From Bacteroidota bacterium (GTDB lineage Bacteria > Bacteroidota > Bacteroidia > Chitinophagales > Chitinophagaceae): 64,000 bases of DNA. Below are positions 18,680 through 28,435 of the stretch, one piece after another. The notes under the pieces are model-generated. The model was not told the origin of the DNA. It saw only the letters and a list, made by a program, of their open reading frames with translations, and searched no databases. The translations under genes were made by a program, and so were the position numbers. The DNA lies in the NCBI GenBank assembly GCA_018266555.1, contig JAFEAF010000006.1, forward strand, positions 161,088 to 225,087, read 5' to 3'. Positions within the stretch are counted from its first letter, which is position 1. Each line of letters starts with the position of its first letter.

Positions 18680-19204
18680 TTATTTCTTTGCCATCTTATC
18701 AGTATAAACTTTAGACTGCCCCCTTGGAACCGAAAGAGTTTGCCAATTTTTCCCTTTTAGAATTTTACCGAGTAAAATGATCTGTCCTACATGGCTTGCA
18801 TAATGGGTGAGCTGCCTGTTAATAGCTTCAACTACACTATGGGGTTTAGTGCGTATCATGATTGTTTTGGAAAGATCTCCTTCCTGAAGAGGTTCGATGG
18901 CATTAAACACAGTTTGCCATCCTTCTTCCCAAAGATTTAATAATTGTTCTTTATTGTAACGGTGTATTTCAAATTCATCATCCCTTTGCCGCCATTCTTT
19001 TTCACCATCTTCAGTTAAAAAATTAATCCAGCGGCTGAGCATATTTCCATGCAGGTGCTGGATGAGGATGGCGATGCTGTTACATTCCTCATTAGGTTGA
19101 AAATGAAAATCTTTTTCTTCCAATTGCTTAAAAGTTTTGTCAGCAAGGGCTTTATAATCCCTGAATTCTTTTAAAGCGCTTTGTAAAAAAATTTGTCCGT
19201 CCAT
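18680..19204 (-). CDS. DinB/DUF1572-family four-helix protein
   Basis: 174 residues. The sequence is mostly helical, with the conserved histidines of DinB-like metal-binding bundles: IAILIQHLHGN (about 46-56) and, late, LTHYASHVGQIILLG. The length and the ending fit DUF1572. Members bind a divalent metal and some are thiol transferases (bacillithiol or mycothiol S-transferase type), but the substrate is not known here. It is preceded by a short-period repeat (19219-19265) that separates it from ggt. Confidence 0.8.
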   Translation of the reverse strand: MDGQIFLQSALKEFRDYKALADKTFKQLEEKDFHFQPNEECNSIAILIQHLHGNMLSRWINFLTEDGEKEWRQRDDEFEIHRYNKEQLLNLWEEGWQTVFNAIEPLQEGDLSKTIMIRTKPHSVVEAINRQLTHYASHVGQIILLGKILKGKNWQTLSVPRGQSKVYTDKMAKK

Positions 19205-19218
19205 TGGTTTATTAATTT

Positions 19219-19265
19219 TGGGTTATTGTCTTTTGCTTATTGTCTATTGCCCATTGACTATTATT
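19219..19265. repeat. Degenerate short-period intergenic repeat (TTATTGTC/TATTGCC type)
   Basis: About 47 bp made of variants of the unit TTATTGTC (TTATTGTCTTTTGC, TTATTGTCTATTGCCC, ATTGACTATTATTCC) between the DinB-like gene and ggt. On the minus strand it reads as repeats of CAATAGACAATA. It is not coding. Confidence 0.6.
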
Positions 19266-19271
19266 CCCCGG

Positions 19272-20993
19272 TCACCATCCTTCTGCATCATCCTCACCCC
19301 GGGTATCTGCTACGGCTTCTATTTTTTTATCCGGTAAAATTTTAATGACTTCTGTTCGGCCAATAGCGTTTCGTTGTTTAATGGTATATCCCATTTTTAT
19401 TAAATTTTCCTGAGCCTCTTGCGGGAAACCTTTTTCCACTTCTAAAACATCAGGCAGCCACTGATGATGGAACTTTGGTTTATTCACGGCATCTTCAGTA
19501 TTCATTCCGAATTCAAGAATATCAACCAGTGTTTGAAAAACAGAAGTCGGAATAGTAGTTCCTCCCGGTGTGCCTACGATGAGATAGGGTTCATTATTTT
19601 TTAAGACAATGGTAGGTGTCATGGAACTCAACATTCTTTTTCCAGCAACTATGGAATTGGCTTCCCCACCCACTGCGCCAAACATATTCGGAACGCCGGG
19701 TTTAATACTGAAATCATCCATTTCATCATTCAGGAAAAAACCACCGCCACCCACAACTACCCGGCTGCCAAATCCCCCATTCAATGTAGTAGTAACAGCT
19801 ACAGCATTTCCGTCTTTATCAATTACGCTGAAATGCGTAGTTTCTTCTTTTTCTGCTCTTGAAAGTTTGCCGGGTTTTACCATACTACTCGGTGTGGCTT
19901 TATTGGGATCATAATCTTTCATTCGCTCCTGCAGATATACATCATTAGTAAGCATACTAACCGGCACTTTGTAAAAATCCGCATCGCCCATGTATTCAGC
20001 ACGGTCTGCAAAAGCTCTGCGTTCTACTTCCGTCATCAATTGCACGGCCTGTGTGGATTCAAAACCCATGGCTGCAATATTCCTGTCTTCAATCATCTTC
20101 ATCATTTGGTGCAATAGTAACCCACCGCTGCTCGGCATGGGCATTCCTATAATTGTATATCCTTTGTAATCGAATACATGCGGTAGGCGAAATTTAGCTT
20201 TATAGTTTTTCAGATCGTTTTCCGTTATTATACCACCGCCTCTCCTCATTTCTTCAGCAATTAATTTTGCTGTTTTTCCTTCATAAAAACCTGAAGCACC
20301 CTTATCACGGATTCGTTTCAGAGTATTGGCAAGGTCTTTTTGAATTAATAAATCTCCTTTTTCCCATGGAACGTCTTTTTCAAATGCAGTTGGCTGAGTA
20401 TTATATTTTTTCAAATTTAACCGGAGATAGTTAAGCATGTCAGCTTCTTTCCCGGTGATCTCAAATCCTTTTTCTGCCAGGTCAATGGCCGGTTGGATCA
20501 ATTTCTTGAATGATAATTTTCCGTATTTACTCAAAGCAAATAATCCGGCAACCGAACCCGGTATGCCAACAGAAAGATGCCCGATCTGGCTTTTATCGGT
20601 TCTTGCTTTCCCAGTTTCATCAATATACATATCACGGGTGGCTTTTCCGGGAGCCGTTTCCCGGTAATCCAATGCAATTGTTTTTCCGTCACTCAACCTG
20701 GCGACCGTAAAACCTCCACCGCCAATATTCCCGGCTTCAGGATACACGATGGCCAATGCAAATTGAGTGGCAATAGCGGCATCAATCGCATTACCTCCTT
20801 GTTCTAATATTTCTACACCAATTTTACTGGCTAATGTATGCGCAGAAACAACAGCGCCATTGCTGCATACAATTCTTTTCTGGATAATGTAAGGCGTGGA
20901 ATCAGAAATTGCATGTGCAATTGAATTGTTTGACCATTCATGTTTTGAAAAGATACCCAAAATCAAAAACGGAAGTAAGAATTTTATTTTCAT
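19272..20993 (-). CDS. ggt: Gamma-glutamyltransferase (Ntn hydrolase)
   Basis: 573 residues from the ATG at 20993; the frame also offers TTG six bases earlier. The secretion signal (MKIKFLLPFLILGIF) points to the periplasm. The autoprocessing site is EETTHFSVIDKDGNAVAVTT, where the first Thr (about 385) becomes the N-terminal nucleophile of the small subunit. Other family motifs are IGGGGF, DYRETAP, MPMPSSGG and MLSSMTPTIV. The enzyme hydrolyses or transfers gamma-glutamyl groups from glutathione-like peptides. Given the GCS2-type ligase about 12 kb away, it could act on a locally made gamma-glutamyl compound, which is speculation. The ATG is 3 nt after TAAATTTG. Confidence 0.96.
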   Translation of the reverse strand: MKIKFLLPFLILGIFSKHEWSNNSIAHAISDSTPYIIQKRIVCSNGAVVSAHTLASKIGVEILEQGGNAIDAAIATQFALAIVYPEAGNIGGGGFTVARLSDGKTIALDYRETAPGKATRDMYIDETGKARTDKSQIGHLSVGIPGSVAGLFALSKYGKLSFKKLIQPAIDLAEKGFEITGKEADMLNYLRLNLKKYNTQPTAFEKDVPWEKGDLLIQKDLANTLKRIRDKGASGFYEGKTAKLIAEEMRRGGGIITENDLKNYKAKFRLPHVFDYKGYTIIGMPMPSSGGLLLHQMMKMIEDRNIAAMGFESTQAVQLMTEVERRAFADRAEYMGDADFYKVPVSMLTNDVYLQERMKDYDPNKATPSSMVKPGKLSRAEKEETTHFSVIDKDGNAVAVTTTLNGGFGSRVVVGGGGFFLNDEMDDFSIKPGVPNMFGAVGGEANSIVAGKRMLSSMTPTIVLKNNEPYLIVGTPGGTTIPTSVFQTLVDILEFGMNTEDAVNKPKFHHQWLPDVLEVEKGFPQEAQENLIKMGYTIKQRNAIGRTEVIKILPDKKIEAVADTRGEDDAEGW

Positions 20994-20996
20994 AAT

Positions 20997-21004
20997 CAAA
21001 TTTA
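20997..21004 (-). promoter_or_regulatory. -7 box TAAATTTG directly upstream of ggt
   Basis: Exact TAnnTTTG match on the minus strand ending 3 nt before the ggt ATG at 20993. This supports the ATG as the start and predicts a leaderless or nearly leaderless mRNA. Confidence 0.5.
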
Positions 21005-21245
21005 AGGATTGTATCCGGAGTTGTATTCCCCACTTACTAATTTGTTACAATTTTAAAGTCTAAAGAATCCAATCTGATATGCGATAAAGTTATTGGTCGG
21101 AAAAATCCGAAGGACTTTAATTTGATAAAAACATGAATACAACCCATGGACATCCGGTGTGTATGGCAGTAACTCCGGATGCGTTGAATGTAAAAACATG
21201 TTTGTTCATCCAATGTTTCATAAATTGCTGCCTAAATCTATTTTA

Positions 21246-23789
21246 ATGAGAAAACGAAATGCCCTTTTCACATTTTTGCTTTTGACTTCGATATTTACAA
21301 AAGCACAACTCAAATCCCCTGAAGAATTTTTAGGATATAAAATCGGCAGCCAATTTACTCCGCATTGGAAGATTGTAAATTATTTCAATCATGTTGCCGC
21401 TAATGCGCCAACAATGGTGAAGTTGCAACAATATGGAGCAACTAATGAAGGCCGGCCTCTGTTGCTTGCTTTTATAAGTAGTCCTGAAAATATTCAGCAG
21501 TTGGAAAACATCCGGATGAATAATCTCCGGCTTGCCAATCTAGCTAAAGGCAATCCCGATGGCAATCGGGAGGCTGCAATCGAAGACAATGCTCCGGCCA
21601 TTGTTTGGCTGAGTTATAATGTGCATGGAAATGAAGCATCTTCTTCTGAAGCTTCGATGCTGACATTATATTCTTTGATAGATCCGTCAAATGTAAAAAC
21701 AAAAGAATGGCTGAAGAACACAGTGGTTGTAATTGACCCCTGCATGAACCCAGACGGAAGAGATCGTTATGTGAATTGGTATAATTCCGTAGTTGGAAAA
21801 AATTATAACCCACAACTTTCCGCAAGGGAACACAGGGAGCCATGGCCGGGAGGAAGAACTAATCATTATAATTTCGATTTGAACCGTGACTGGGCCTGGC
21901 AAACACAAAAAGAAAGCCAGGAGCGGTTAAAAGTGTATAATCAATGGTTGCCGGAAGTGCATGTGGATTATCATGAGCAAGGCATCAATGCCCCATATTA
22001 TTTTGCCCCGGCTGCACAGCCGTTTCATGATGTAATTACTCCATGGCAGCGGGATTTCCAGGTTACAATCGGAAAAAACAATGCAAAATACTTTGATCAG
22101 AATAGCTGGTTGTTTTTTACAAAAGAAGAGTTTGATCTTTTTTATCCATCTTATGGCGATACCTATCCTACATATAATGGAAGCATCGGCATGACTTATG
22201 AACAAGCCGGTGGGCCCGCCGGTGGCTTAGGCGCTTTGAAAAAAGAAGGTGATACCCTGACATTATACGACCGGGCCATACATCATTTCACTACATCACT
22301 AAGCACTATTGAAATTGCTTCACAAAATGCAAAAAAACTGATCAGTGAATTTCATAAATATTTTAATGAAGCGGTGAGGAATGGAGTGGGTGAATATAAA
22401 ACCTATGTAATCAAAAATACAAACGGCGCTTCACAACGTATTAATGCGCTGACAGAGCTATTTGATAAAAATGGAATTCGTTATGAAATTTCTGCCAGTG
22501 ATTCCAAAAACATTTTTAATGGCTATGAATACAATACTGCAAAAACTGGAACATTTACCGTGCAAGCTGGTGATGTTGTAGTTTCATCCTATCAACCCAA
22601 ATCTGCATTGATAAAAGCATTATTAGAACCCCAATCAAGATTAGTGGATTCTGCCACTTATGATATATCAGCATGGTCTTTACCCTATGCGTATGGATTG
22701 AATGCCTTTGCTTCAAAAGATAAAATTTCAGCAGCAGGAATGATGTCGTTTTCCAAAGTCAAAAATACCGGAACCAGTTACGGTTATGTTATGCCCTGGG
22801 CTGGTGTCGCCACAGCAAAGGTTGTTTCATCCTTATTACAAAAAGGAATGGTACTTCGCTATGCTGAAGACCCTTTTGAAGAAAACGGGATCAAGTTTGA
22901 CCGTGGCGCCATTATTATTTTAAAAACATCTAATCAATCCCTTGAAAATAATTTATGGAATATTATTCGGGATGTTGCTGATGCCAATAATATTCAACTT
23001 TACCCGGTGACGACTGGTTTTGTGGATAAAGGATATGATTTTGGAAGCAGCAAAGTACATTCATTCAAAGCTCCTAAAGTGGCCATGCTTACCGGCGAAG
23101 GTGTCAATTCAGAATCAGCAGGCGAAGTTTGGTATTTTTTTGAACAACAATTGAATTATCCATTGACACTTATCAATGCTGCTGATGCCAACCGGATTAA
23201 CTGGAATGATTTCGATGAAGTGATTCTTCCCGGAGGAAATTATCGTTTCCTGAATGATAAAGCAGCCCTGGAAGCTTTCAAGAACTGGATTGACAAAGGG
23301 GGAAAATTGATTGCTTTGGAAAACGCTGTTTCACAATTAGCCTCTGCAGATTTCGGAATTAAAATAAAAAAAGAGGACAGCGAAAAAAGTGACTCAGGAG
23401 AATACAGCGATTTAAAAAATTATGAAGACAGGGACCGGGATCCTATTTCAGAAACCATTCCGGGTTCTATTTTAAAAGTTGATTTGGATAATACACACCC
23501 GCTGGCATTTGGATACCCTGATCATTATTTTACATTAAAAATGGATAATAAAATTTATGAATTCTTGAAAAATGGAGGTTGGAATGTTGGTGTAATAAAA
23601 AAAGAAAGCCAGGTGTCAGGATTTGTAGGCGCTAAGTTGAAAGAAAAATTGAAAGATGGATTGCTATTCGGAGTTCAGGATATGGGAAGAGGAACAGTTA
23701 CTTACCTTGCTGACGATATTCTCTTTCGTAATTTTTGGGAAAATGGTAAACTCATGTTTTGCAATGCGGTTTTCCTGGTCGGTAATTAA
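21246..23789 (+). CDS. M14 zinc carboxypeptidase with C-terminal GATase/ThuA-like domain
   Basis: 847 residues from the ATG at 21246, which gives the signal peptide MRKRNALFTFLLLTSIFTKA; upstream in-frame codons are unlikely. The peptidase domain has zinc ligands His127 and Glu130 (NVHGNEASS), the third ligand in HVDYHEQG and the catalytic Glu in MTYEQAGG, so it looks active. The C-terminal third (VAMLTGEGVNSESAGEVWYF to DKGGKLIALENAV) resembles a Rossmann-like GATase1/ThuA fold without an obvious nucleophile. The enzyme is probably secreted to the periplasm or beyond and trims peptides. It is followed 93 bp later by the PIG-L operon, whose first protein has a similar C-terminal domain. Confidence 0.9.
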   Translation: MRKRNALFTFLLLTSIFTKAQLKSPEEFLGYKIGSQFTPHWKIVNYFNHVAANAPTMVKLQQYGATNEGRPLLLAFISSPENIQQLENIRMNNLRLANLAKGNPDGNREAAIEDNAPAIVWLSYNVHGNEASSSEASMLTLYSLIDPSNVKTKEWLKNTVVVIDPCMNPDGRDRYVNWYNSVVGKNYNPQLSAREHREPWPGGRTNHYNFDLNRDWAWQTQKESQERLKVYNQWLPEVHVDYHEQGINAPYYFAPAAQPFHDVITPWQRDFQVTIGKNNAKYFDQNSWLFFTKEEFDLFYPSYGDTYPTYNGSIGMTYEQAGGPAGGLGALKKEGDTLTLYDRAIHHFTTSLSTIEIASQNAKKLISEFHKYFNEAVRNGVGEYKTYVIKNTNGASQRINALTELFDKNGIRYEISASDSKNIFNGYEYNTAKTGTFTVQAGDVVVSSYQPKSALIKALLEPQSRLVDSATYDISAWSLPYAYGLNAFASKDKISAAGMMSFSKVKNTGTSYGYVMPWAGVATAKVVSSLLQKGMVLRYAEDPFEENGIKFDRGAIIILKTSNQSLENNLWNIIRDVADANNIQLYPVTTGFVDKGYDFGSSKVHSFKAPKVAMLTGEGVNSESAGEVWYFFEQQLNYPLTLINAADANRINWNDFDEVILPGGNYRFLNDKAALEAFKNWIDKGGKLIALENAVSQLASADFGIKIKKEDSEKSDSGEYSDLKNYEDRDRDPISETIPGSILKVDLDNTHPLAFGYPDHYFTLKMDNKIYEFLKNGGWNVGVIKKESQVSGFVGAKLKEKLKDGLLFGVQDMGRGTVTYLADDILFRNFWENGKLMFCNAVFLVGN

Positions 23790-23839
23790 AAATATTTATT
23801 ATTTAAAAAATGTAGTTGCCATTTATATAAACGGGAAAA

Positions 23840-23847
23840 TATCTTCG
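23840..23847 (+). promoter_or_regulatory. Near-consensus -7 box TATCTTCG before the PIG-L operon
   Basis: Seven of eight bases match TAnnTTTG. It lies 5 nt before an in-frame ATG at 23853 and 35 nt before the preferred ATG at 23883, so it either makes a leaderless message from 23853 or a short leader. Confidence 0.4.
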
Positions 23848-23882
23848 GCAACATGAATTATATTCGTTTAATAATTTACCGG

Positions 23883-26363
23883 ATGAAAAAAATTATTTTA
23901 GTGTTGATAGTGTGCAGCCCGTTTTCTTTTGCAATTTGCCAGGCGCCGCAAATCTGGACTTCTACAGATATTTACCAGGGTATCCGAAGACTGAATGTAT
24001 TAGGTTCCGTTTTATATGTAGCCGCACATCCCGATGATGATAATTCAAGATTGATTGCTTATTTAGCTAAAGAAAAATTATACCGGACAGGATATTTATC
24101 AATGACCCGTGGTGATGGTGGACAAAACCTGATTGGCGATGAGCAGGGAATTGAATTAGGATTGATAAGAACACAAGAATTGCTGGCATCAAGAAAAGTG
24201 GACGGAGGAGAACAGTTTTTTACAAGAGCGTATGATTTTGGCTATTCTAAAAGCCCGGAAGAAACATTTACCAAATGGGACAAAGAAAAAATTTTAAGTG
24301 ATGTAGTGTGGGTGATCAGAAAGTTTCAACCGGACGTTGTGATTACCCGGTTTCCTACAACCGGTGAAGGCGGGCACGGGCATCACACAGCATCAGCCAT
24401 CCTGGCGAATGAAGCATATACTGCGGCTGCAGATCCCAATCGTTTTCCAGAACAATTAAAATATGTAAAACCCTGGCAGGTGAAACGAGTGTTGTGGAAT
24501 ACATTCAATTTCGGAAACACCAATACAACGAATGCAGACCAATTTCATTTCGATGATGGGATATATAATCCTTTATTGGGAAAAAGTTATGGTGAAATTG
24601 GTGCGGAGAGCCGCAGTCAAAACCGAACACAGGGTACCGGTTCAACATCCATAATCGGCCATACTACTGAATATTTTAAAACAACAGAAGGCAGCCAGCC
24701 TAGTAAAGACCTGATGGATGGAGTAGATGTAACCTGGAATCGGGTAAAAGGTAGCGAAGCCATAGAGAAAATGGTAGATGGGTTGATTGCATCTTTCGAT
24801 TTTTTACATCCTGAAAAATCAGTGAAAGACCTGGTGAAATTATATAAAGCGCTTCAGCAATTACCGGAAGGGTACTGGAAAGAACAAAAGATGAAAGAAA
24901 CAAAAGAATTGATTAAACAATGCAGCGGTTTATTTACCGATGCTACAACAAGTGTTCAGTATGCCGTACAAAGAGATTCCATCCGGTTCAATTTCCTGAT
25001 AAACGACCGGCTTGGTATGAATGCCTTATTGAAAGAAGTAAAAGTGGAAGAATTTGATTCTTCAATTAACAAACCGCTTTTAAAAAACAGCAATGAGTTT
25101 TTTGCTAAAACAATTTTTGTTTCTTCTTCAAAAATGCCGACACAGCCCTATTGGCTGAAAAGGAAAATGGAAGAAGGTTATTATAATGTAGATGATCAGC
25201 AAAAAATCGGGCAGGCTGATGTGGATCCGGCATACACAGCATACATTACTCTGAATATTGCCGGAACCGATTTTGAATTTGCAGTTCCTGTCAAATATAA
25301 GTTTACAGATCCGGTACGTGGCGAGTTGTATGAACCGCTGGTCGTTATTCCTCCTGTTTTAATTTCTCCGGAAGAAAATGTAATCGTATCGAAAGATTCC
25401 AATTCATTTGCCGGATTGCTGGATATCCGTGGGGAAAAGAAAGGATTCAATGCAGCATTAAACGGTGTGGGTGTATCCGAACCCGATAAAGTAAAAATTG
25501 ATTACAACCCAAACCAGGTTACTATCAGTGAACCCGATAAAACCATTCCTGTCCATTATTCTGTAAGCGCAACCCGGGATAATGAATATCATTTTACCAT
25601 TGATGCGGGTAACGGGAAACAGGATGTGTATCAGCTTGGCATAAGAGAAATAAGGTATGACCATATTCCCGATATCAGTTACTTTACTATGGCAACCGTT
25701 ACCAATCGTAAAGTGGATTTGAAAATTTACAATAAAAAAATCGGTTATATAGTTGGTGCCGGTGATAAAGTTCCCGAAGCGTTAGAGCAAATGGGATATG
25801 AAGTGACCCTGCTCGGCGATAAAGAGCTTTCCAGGAATAATTTGCAACAATACGATGCCATTATAACGGGAGTGAGAGCTTATAACACCAATGAACTGAT
25901 GAATAATTATTACGACAAGCTGATGAAATATATTGCTGATGGCGGAAATTTAATTGTTCAATATAACCGGAATAATCAGGCATTGGCAAAGATGAGTCCC
26001 TACCCTTTTCGTATTTCCGGCGCCAGGATCACGGATGAAAATGCGGAAGTAAAATTTTTACATCCCGATCACCCCGTTTTGAACTTTCCGAATAAGATTA
26101 CGCCGGATGATTTTAAAGGATGGATACAGGAGCGGAGCATTTATCATGCATCCGGATTTGATCCATCCAAATTTGAAACTATTTTTTCCATGCATGATCC
26201 CGGTGAAAAAGATGATGACGGAAGCCTGATCATCGCAAAATATGGTAAGGGGGTTTTTGTTTATACGGGCTTGGTGTTCTTCCGAGAATTACCTGCAGGT
26301 GTTCCCGGCGCATACCGGCTGCTGGCAAATATTATAGCACTGAATAGAAAAAATGCATTTTAA
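23883..26363 (+). CDS. PIG-L (LmbE) family deacetylase, secreted, with C-terminal GATase/ThuA-like domain
   Basis: 826 residues from ATG 23883, which gives the signal peptide MKKIILVLIVCSPFSFA; an ATG at 23853 would add ten residues. The metal-binding motif AAHPDDD lies near residue 48 and the partner GHGHH about 120 residues later, as in N-acetylglucosaminyl deacetylases. A beta-rich middle region follows, then a Rossmann-like domain (KIGYIVGAGDKVPEALEQMG; IADGGNLIVQYNRN). Large secreted PIG-L proteins of this kind are common in Bacteroidota with unknown substrates; deacetylation of an N-acetyl sugar or conjugate is the family reaction. The stop codon abuts the next ATG, and a Na+/solute symporter ends the operon. 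Confidence 0.9.
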   Translation: MKKIILVLIVCSPFSFAICQAPQIWTSTDIYQGIRRLNVLGSVLYVAAHPDDDNSRLIAYLAKEKLYRTGYLSMTRGDGGQNLIGDEQGIELGLIRTQELLASRKVDGGEQFFTRAYDFGYSKSPEETFTKWDKEKILSDVVWVIRKFQPDVVITRFPTTGEGGHGHHTASAILANEAYTAAADPNRFPEQLKYVKPWQVKRVLWNTFNFGNTNTTNADQFHFDDGIYNPLLGKSYGEIGAESRSQNRTQGTGSTSIIGHTTEYFKTTEGSQPSKDLMDGVDVTWNRVKGSEAIEKMVDGLIASFDFLHPEKSVKDLVKLYKALQQLPEGYWKEQKMKETKELIKQCSGLFTDATTSVQYAVQRDSIRFNFLINDRLGMNALLKEVKVEEFDSSINKPLLKNSNEFFAKTIFVSSSKMPTQPYWLKRKMEEGYYNVDDQQKIGQADVDPAYTAYITLNIAGTDFEFAVPVKYKFTDPVRGELYEPLVVIPPVLISPEENVIVSKDSNSFAGLLDIRGEKKGFNAALNGVGVSEPDKVKIDYNPNQVTISEPDKTIPVHYSVSATRDNEYHFTIDAGNGKQDVYQLGIREIRYDHIPDISYFTMATVTNRKVDLKIYNKKIGYIVGAGDKVPEALEQMGYEVTLLGDKELSRNNLQQYDAIITGVRAYNTNELMNNYYDKLMKYIADGGNLIVQYNRNNQALAKMSPYPFRISGARITDENAEVKFLHPDHPVLNFPNKITPDDFKGWIQERSIYHASGFDPSKFETIFSMHDPGEKDDDGSLIIAKYGKGVFVYTGLVFFRELPAGVPGAYRLLANIIALNRKNAF

Positions 26364-26540
26364 ATGGCTACTGAACGAAAACCCGATATCAGGAGAGGTG
26401 AAATATCTTTCATATTTGCTATCATCCTCGGATTATTACTCGGAATTTTAATCAGGCGTATTAAAATAGGTTTATTATTCGGTTTAGGATTGGGGCTTGT
26501 GATTGTGTTACTCGGATTAATGCGATCATCCAGAAAATAA
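26364..26540 (+). CDS. Tiny membrane protein (58 aa)
   Basis: The ATG directly follows the stop codon of the PIG-L gene. The 58-residue product has a charged N-terminus (MATERKPDIRRGE) and two hydrophobic segments (about 15-30 and 34-52) separated by a basic turn IRRIK, so it should form a two-helix hairpin in the inner membrane. I do not recognise the family. Its tight fit between stop and next gene (2 bp) argues that it is a real coding gene and translationally coupled. Confidence 0.7.
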   Translation: MATERKPDIRRGEISFIFAIILGLLLGILIRRIKIGLLFGLGLGLVIVLLGLMRSSRK

Positions 26541-26542
26541 TT

Positions 26543-26668
26543 ATGGCAGAGCAGAACCATGATAAAATCCCGGTATTCAAAAAATGGAGCCATTGGTACG
26601 TATTGGTTATTGTAGTTCTGATCTTACTCATCATTTTCTTTTATTTCTTTACTAAAAATTTCTCATGA
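26543..26668 (+). CDS. Tiny single-span membrane protein (41 aa)
   Basis: Starts 2 bp after the previous stop and overlaps the symporter start in an ATGA arrangement (26665-26668). The 41 residues comprise a hydrophilic head (MAEQNHDKIPVFKKW) and one long hydrophobic helix (YVLVIVVLILLIIFFYFF) with a short TKNFS tail. A small accessory subunit of the downstream symporter is a reasonable guess from position and topology; no family is recognised. Confidence 0.7.
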   Translation: MAEQNHDKIPVFKKWSHWYVLVIVVLILLIIFFYFFTKNFS

Positions 26669-28404
26669 ATCCGGTTGACTGGATAGTACTTATATTAACG
26701 CTGCTCTGTACTATCATTTACGGATTATATAAGAGTCGCACTACGCATACCCTCGACGGATATTTTCTTTCTAACCGGAGTATGCCCTGGGGGCTGGTAT
26801 TATTGAGTATTATGGGCACACAGGCAAGCGCCATCACTTTTCTTTCTGCGCCCGGCCAGGCTTATACCGATGGCATGCGTTTCGTTCAATATTATTTTGG
26901 TTTGCCCGTCGCCATGGTAGTTATCTGTATTTTCTTTGTTCCCATCTTCAGCAAATTGAAAGTTTATACAGCTTACGAGTATTTGGAGAACCGTTTTGAC
27001 GGAAAGACCAGAACGCTGACTTCTTTTTTATTTTTATTGTCAAGAGGATTATCCACAGGTATCAGTGTTTTTGCGCCATCCATTATTCTTTCTTCATTGC
27101 TCGGATGGAATATTTACTGGACAAATATTTTCATGGGTGGGTTGCTGATCATTTACACGATGAGTGGAGGCGCTAAAGCGGTTGCATATACACAGCAATT
27201 ACAGTTAGCCATTATTTTCATCGGCATGTTTTTAGCAGCTTATATGGTGGTCAACATGCTTCCTAAGAATGTCGGTTTCCTCGATGCATTGCATGTGAGC
27301 GGCCGGCTTGGTAAATTAAATGTGATCACCACCGGCTTCACCAAAGATGGATTTAACTGGAGTGATCAATATAATATATGGAGTGGAATTATCGGAGGGT
27401 TTTTTCTTGCGCTATCTTACTTTGGAACTGATCAATCACAGGTGGGAAGATACCTTACAGCCCGTTCAATCACTCAAAGCCGGATAGGCTTACTCATGAA
27501 TGGATTGGTAAAAGTGCCGATGCAATTCCTGATTTTACTCATTGGTGCTTTGGTATTCACATTTTACCAGTTTAATAAAGCACCGGTATTTTTTAATCAA
27601 ACCCAGGTCACAAAAATTGAAAACTCACTATTACGGGATTCTTTTTACCTCGCACAGAGGGCTTTTGACGCACTATCGGTTCAAAAACAAAAAGCCGTTG
27701 TAGCATTCTCCGAAGCATTAAATTCAGGGAATAAACTTAAAGAACAGGAATCAACAAATGAGTTGCTAACATTACAACATCGTTCGGATAGCCTGAGAAC
27801 TAAAGTGAAATCCTGGATTAATTCCAGCCAGGTAAATGGCGATAGCAATGATGCTAACTATATTTTTCTTCGTTTTGTGGTGGATTATCTTCCAAAAGGA
27901 TTAGTGGGCTTACTCATTGCAATTATTTTTCTTGCATCCTGGGGAAGTATTGCCGCTGCCATTAATTCCCTTGCTTCCTGCAGCATGGTCGATTTTCATA
28001 AACGATTTACAAAGAAAAAAGAAACCAGTGAAGATCAATATAAGCTTTCCAAACGGTACACTTTGGTTTGGGGCGTTTTTTGTATCATAGTAGCCATGTT
28101 CACATATAATGTCGGTAACAGCCTTATCGAAGCAGTGAATGTATTAGGTTCTTTGTTTTACGGGGTGATTCTCGGTGTTTTCCTCGTTGCATTCTTTTTT
28201 AAAAAAATCAAAAATGGATCTGCCGTTTTTTGGGCGGCTTTGCTGGGTGAAGGAATCGTGTTGTTGGTATTTGCGTTGGCAAAATACCAAGTGATCTCCC
28301 TGGGATTTCTCTGGCTGAATCCTATTGGAGCTTTTACTGTAATTGGCTTTGCTTTATTATTAAACCAGGTCTTCAAAAAAGATATGCAGGTTGCGCCAGA
28401 ATAG
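26665..28404 (+). CDS. Sodium:solute symporter (SSS family)
   Basis: 579 residues with about 13-14 membrane helices and an N-terminus typical of the SSS family (DWIVLILTLLCTIIYGLYKSR; GTQASAITFLSAPGQAYTDG, the Na+-binding TM1-TM2 region). The segment SIAAAINSLASCSMVDFHKRF is the family's helix 8 region. An unusually long hydrophilic loop lies at about 310-400. Related transporters carry sugars, sialic acid, amino acids or vitamins. Being last in an operon with a PIG-L deacetylase, it may import the deacetylated product. The 4-bp overlap with the tiny gene before it implies coupling. Confidence 0.93.
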   Translation: MNPVDWIVLILTLLCTIIYGLYKSRTTHTLDGYFLSNRSMPWGLVLLSIMGTQASAITFLSAPGQAYTDGMRFVQYYFGLPVAMVVICIFFVPIFSKLKVYTAYEYLENRFDGKTRTLTSFLFLLSRGLSTGISVFAPSIILSSLLGWNIYWTNIFMGGLLIIYTMSGGAKAVAYTQQLQLAIIFIGMFLAAYMVVNMLPKNVGFLDALHVSGRLGKLNVITTGFTKDGFNWSDQYNIWSGIIGGFFLALSYFGTDQSQVGRYLTARSITQSRIGLLMNGLVKVPMQFLILLIGALVFTFYQFNKAPVFFNQTQVTKIENSLLRDSFYLAQRAFDALSVQKQKAVVAFSEALNSGNKLKEQESTNELLTLQHRSDSLRTKVKSWINSSQVNGDSNDANYIFLRFVVDYLPKGLVGLLIAIIFLASWGSIAAAINSLASCSMVDFHKRFTKKKETSEDQYKLSKRYTLVWGVFCIIVAMFTYNVGNSLIEAVNVLGSLFYGVILGVFLVAFFFKKIKNGSAVFWAALLGEGIVLLVFALAKYQVISLGFLWLNPIGAFTVIGFALLLNQVFKKDMQVAPE

Positions 28405-28435
28405 AAAATGCCCAACCCGGATGAACTGCTTTGAT

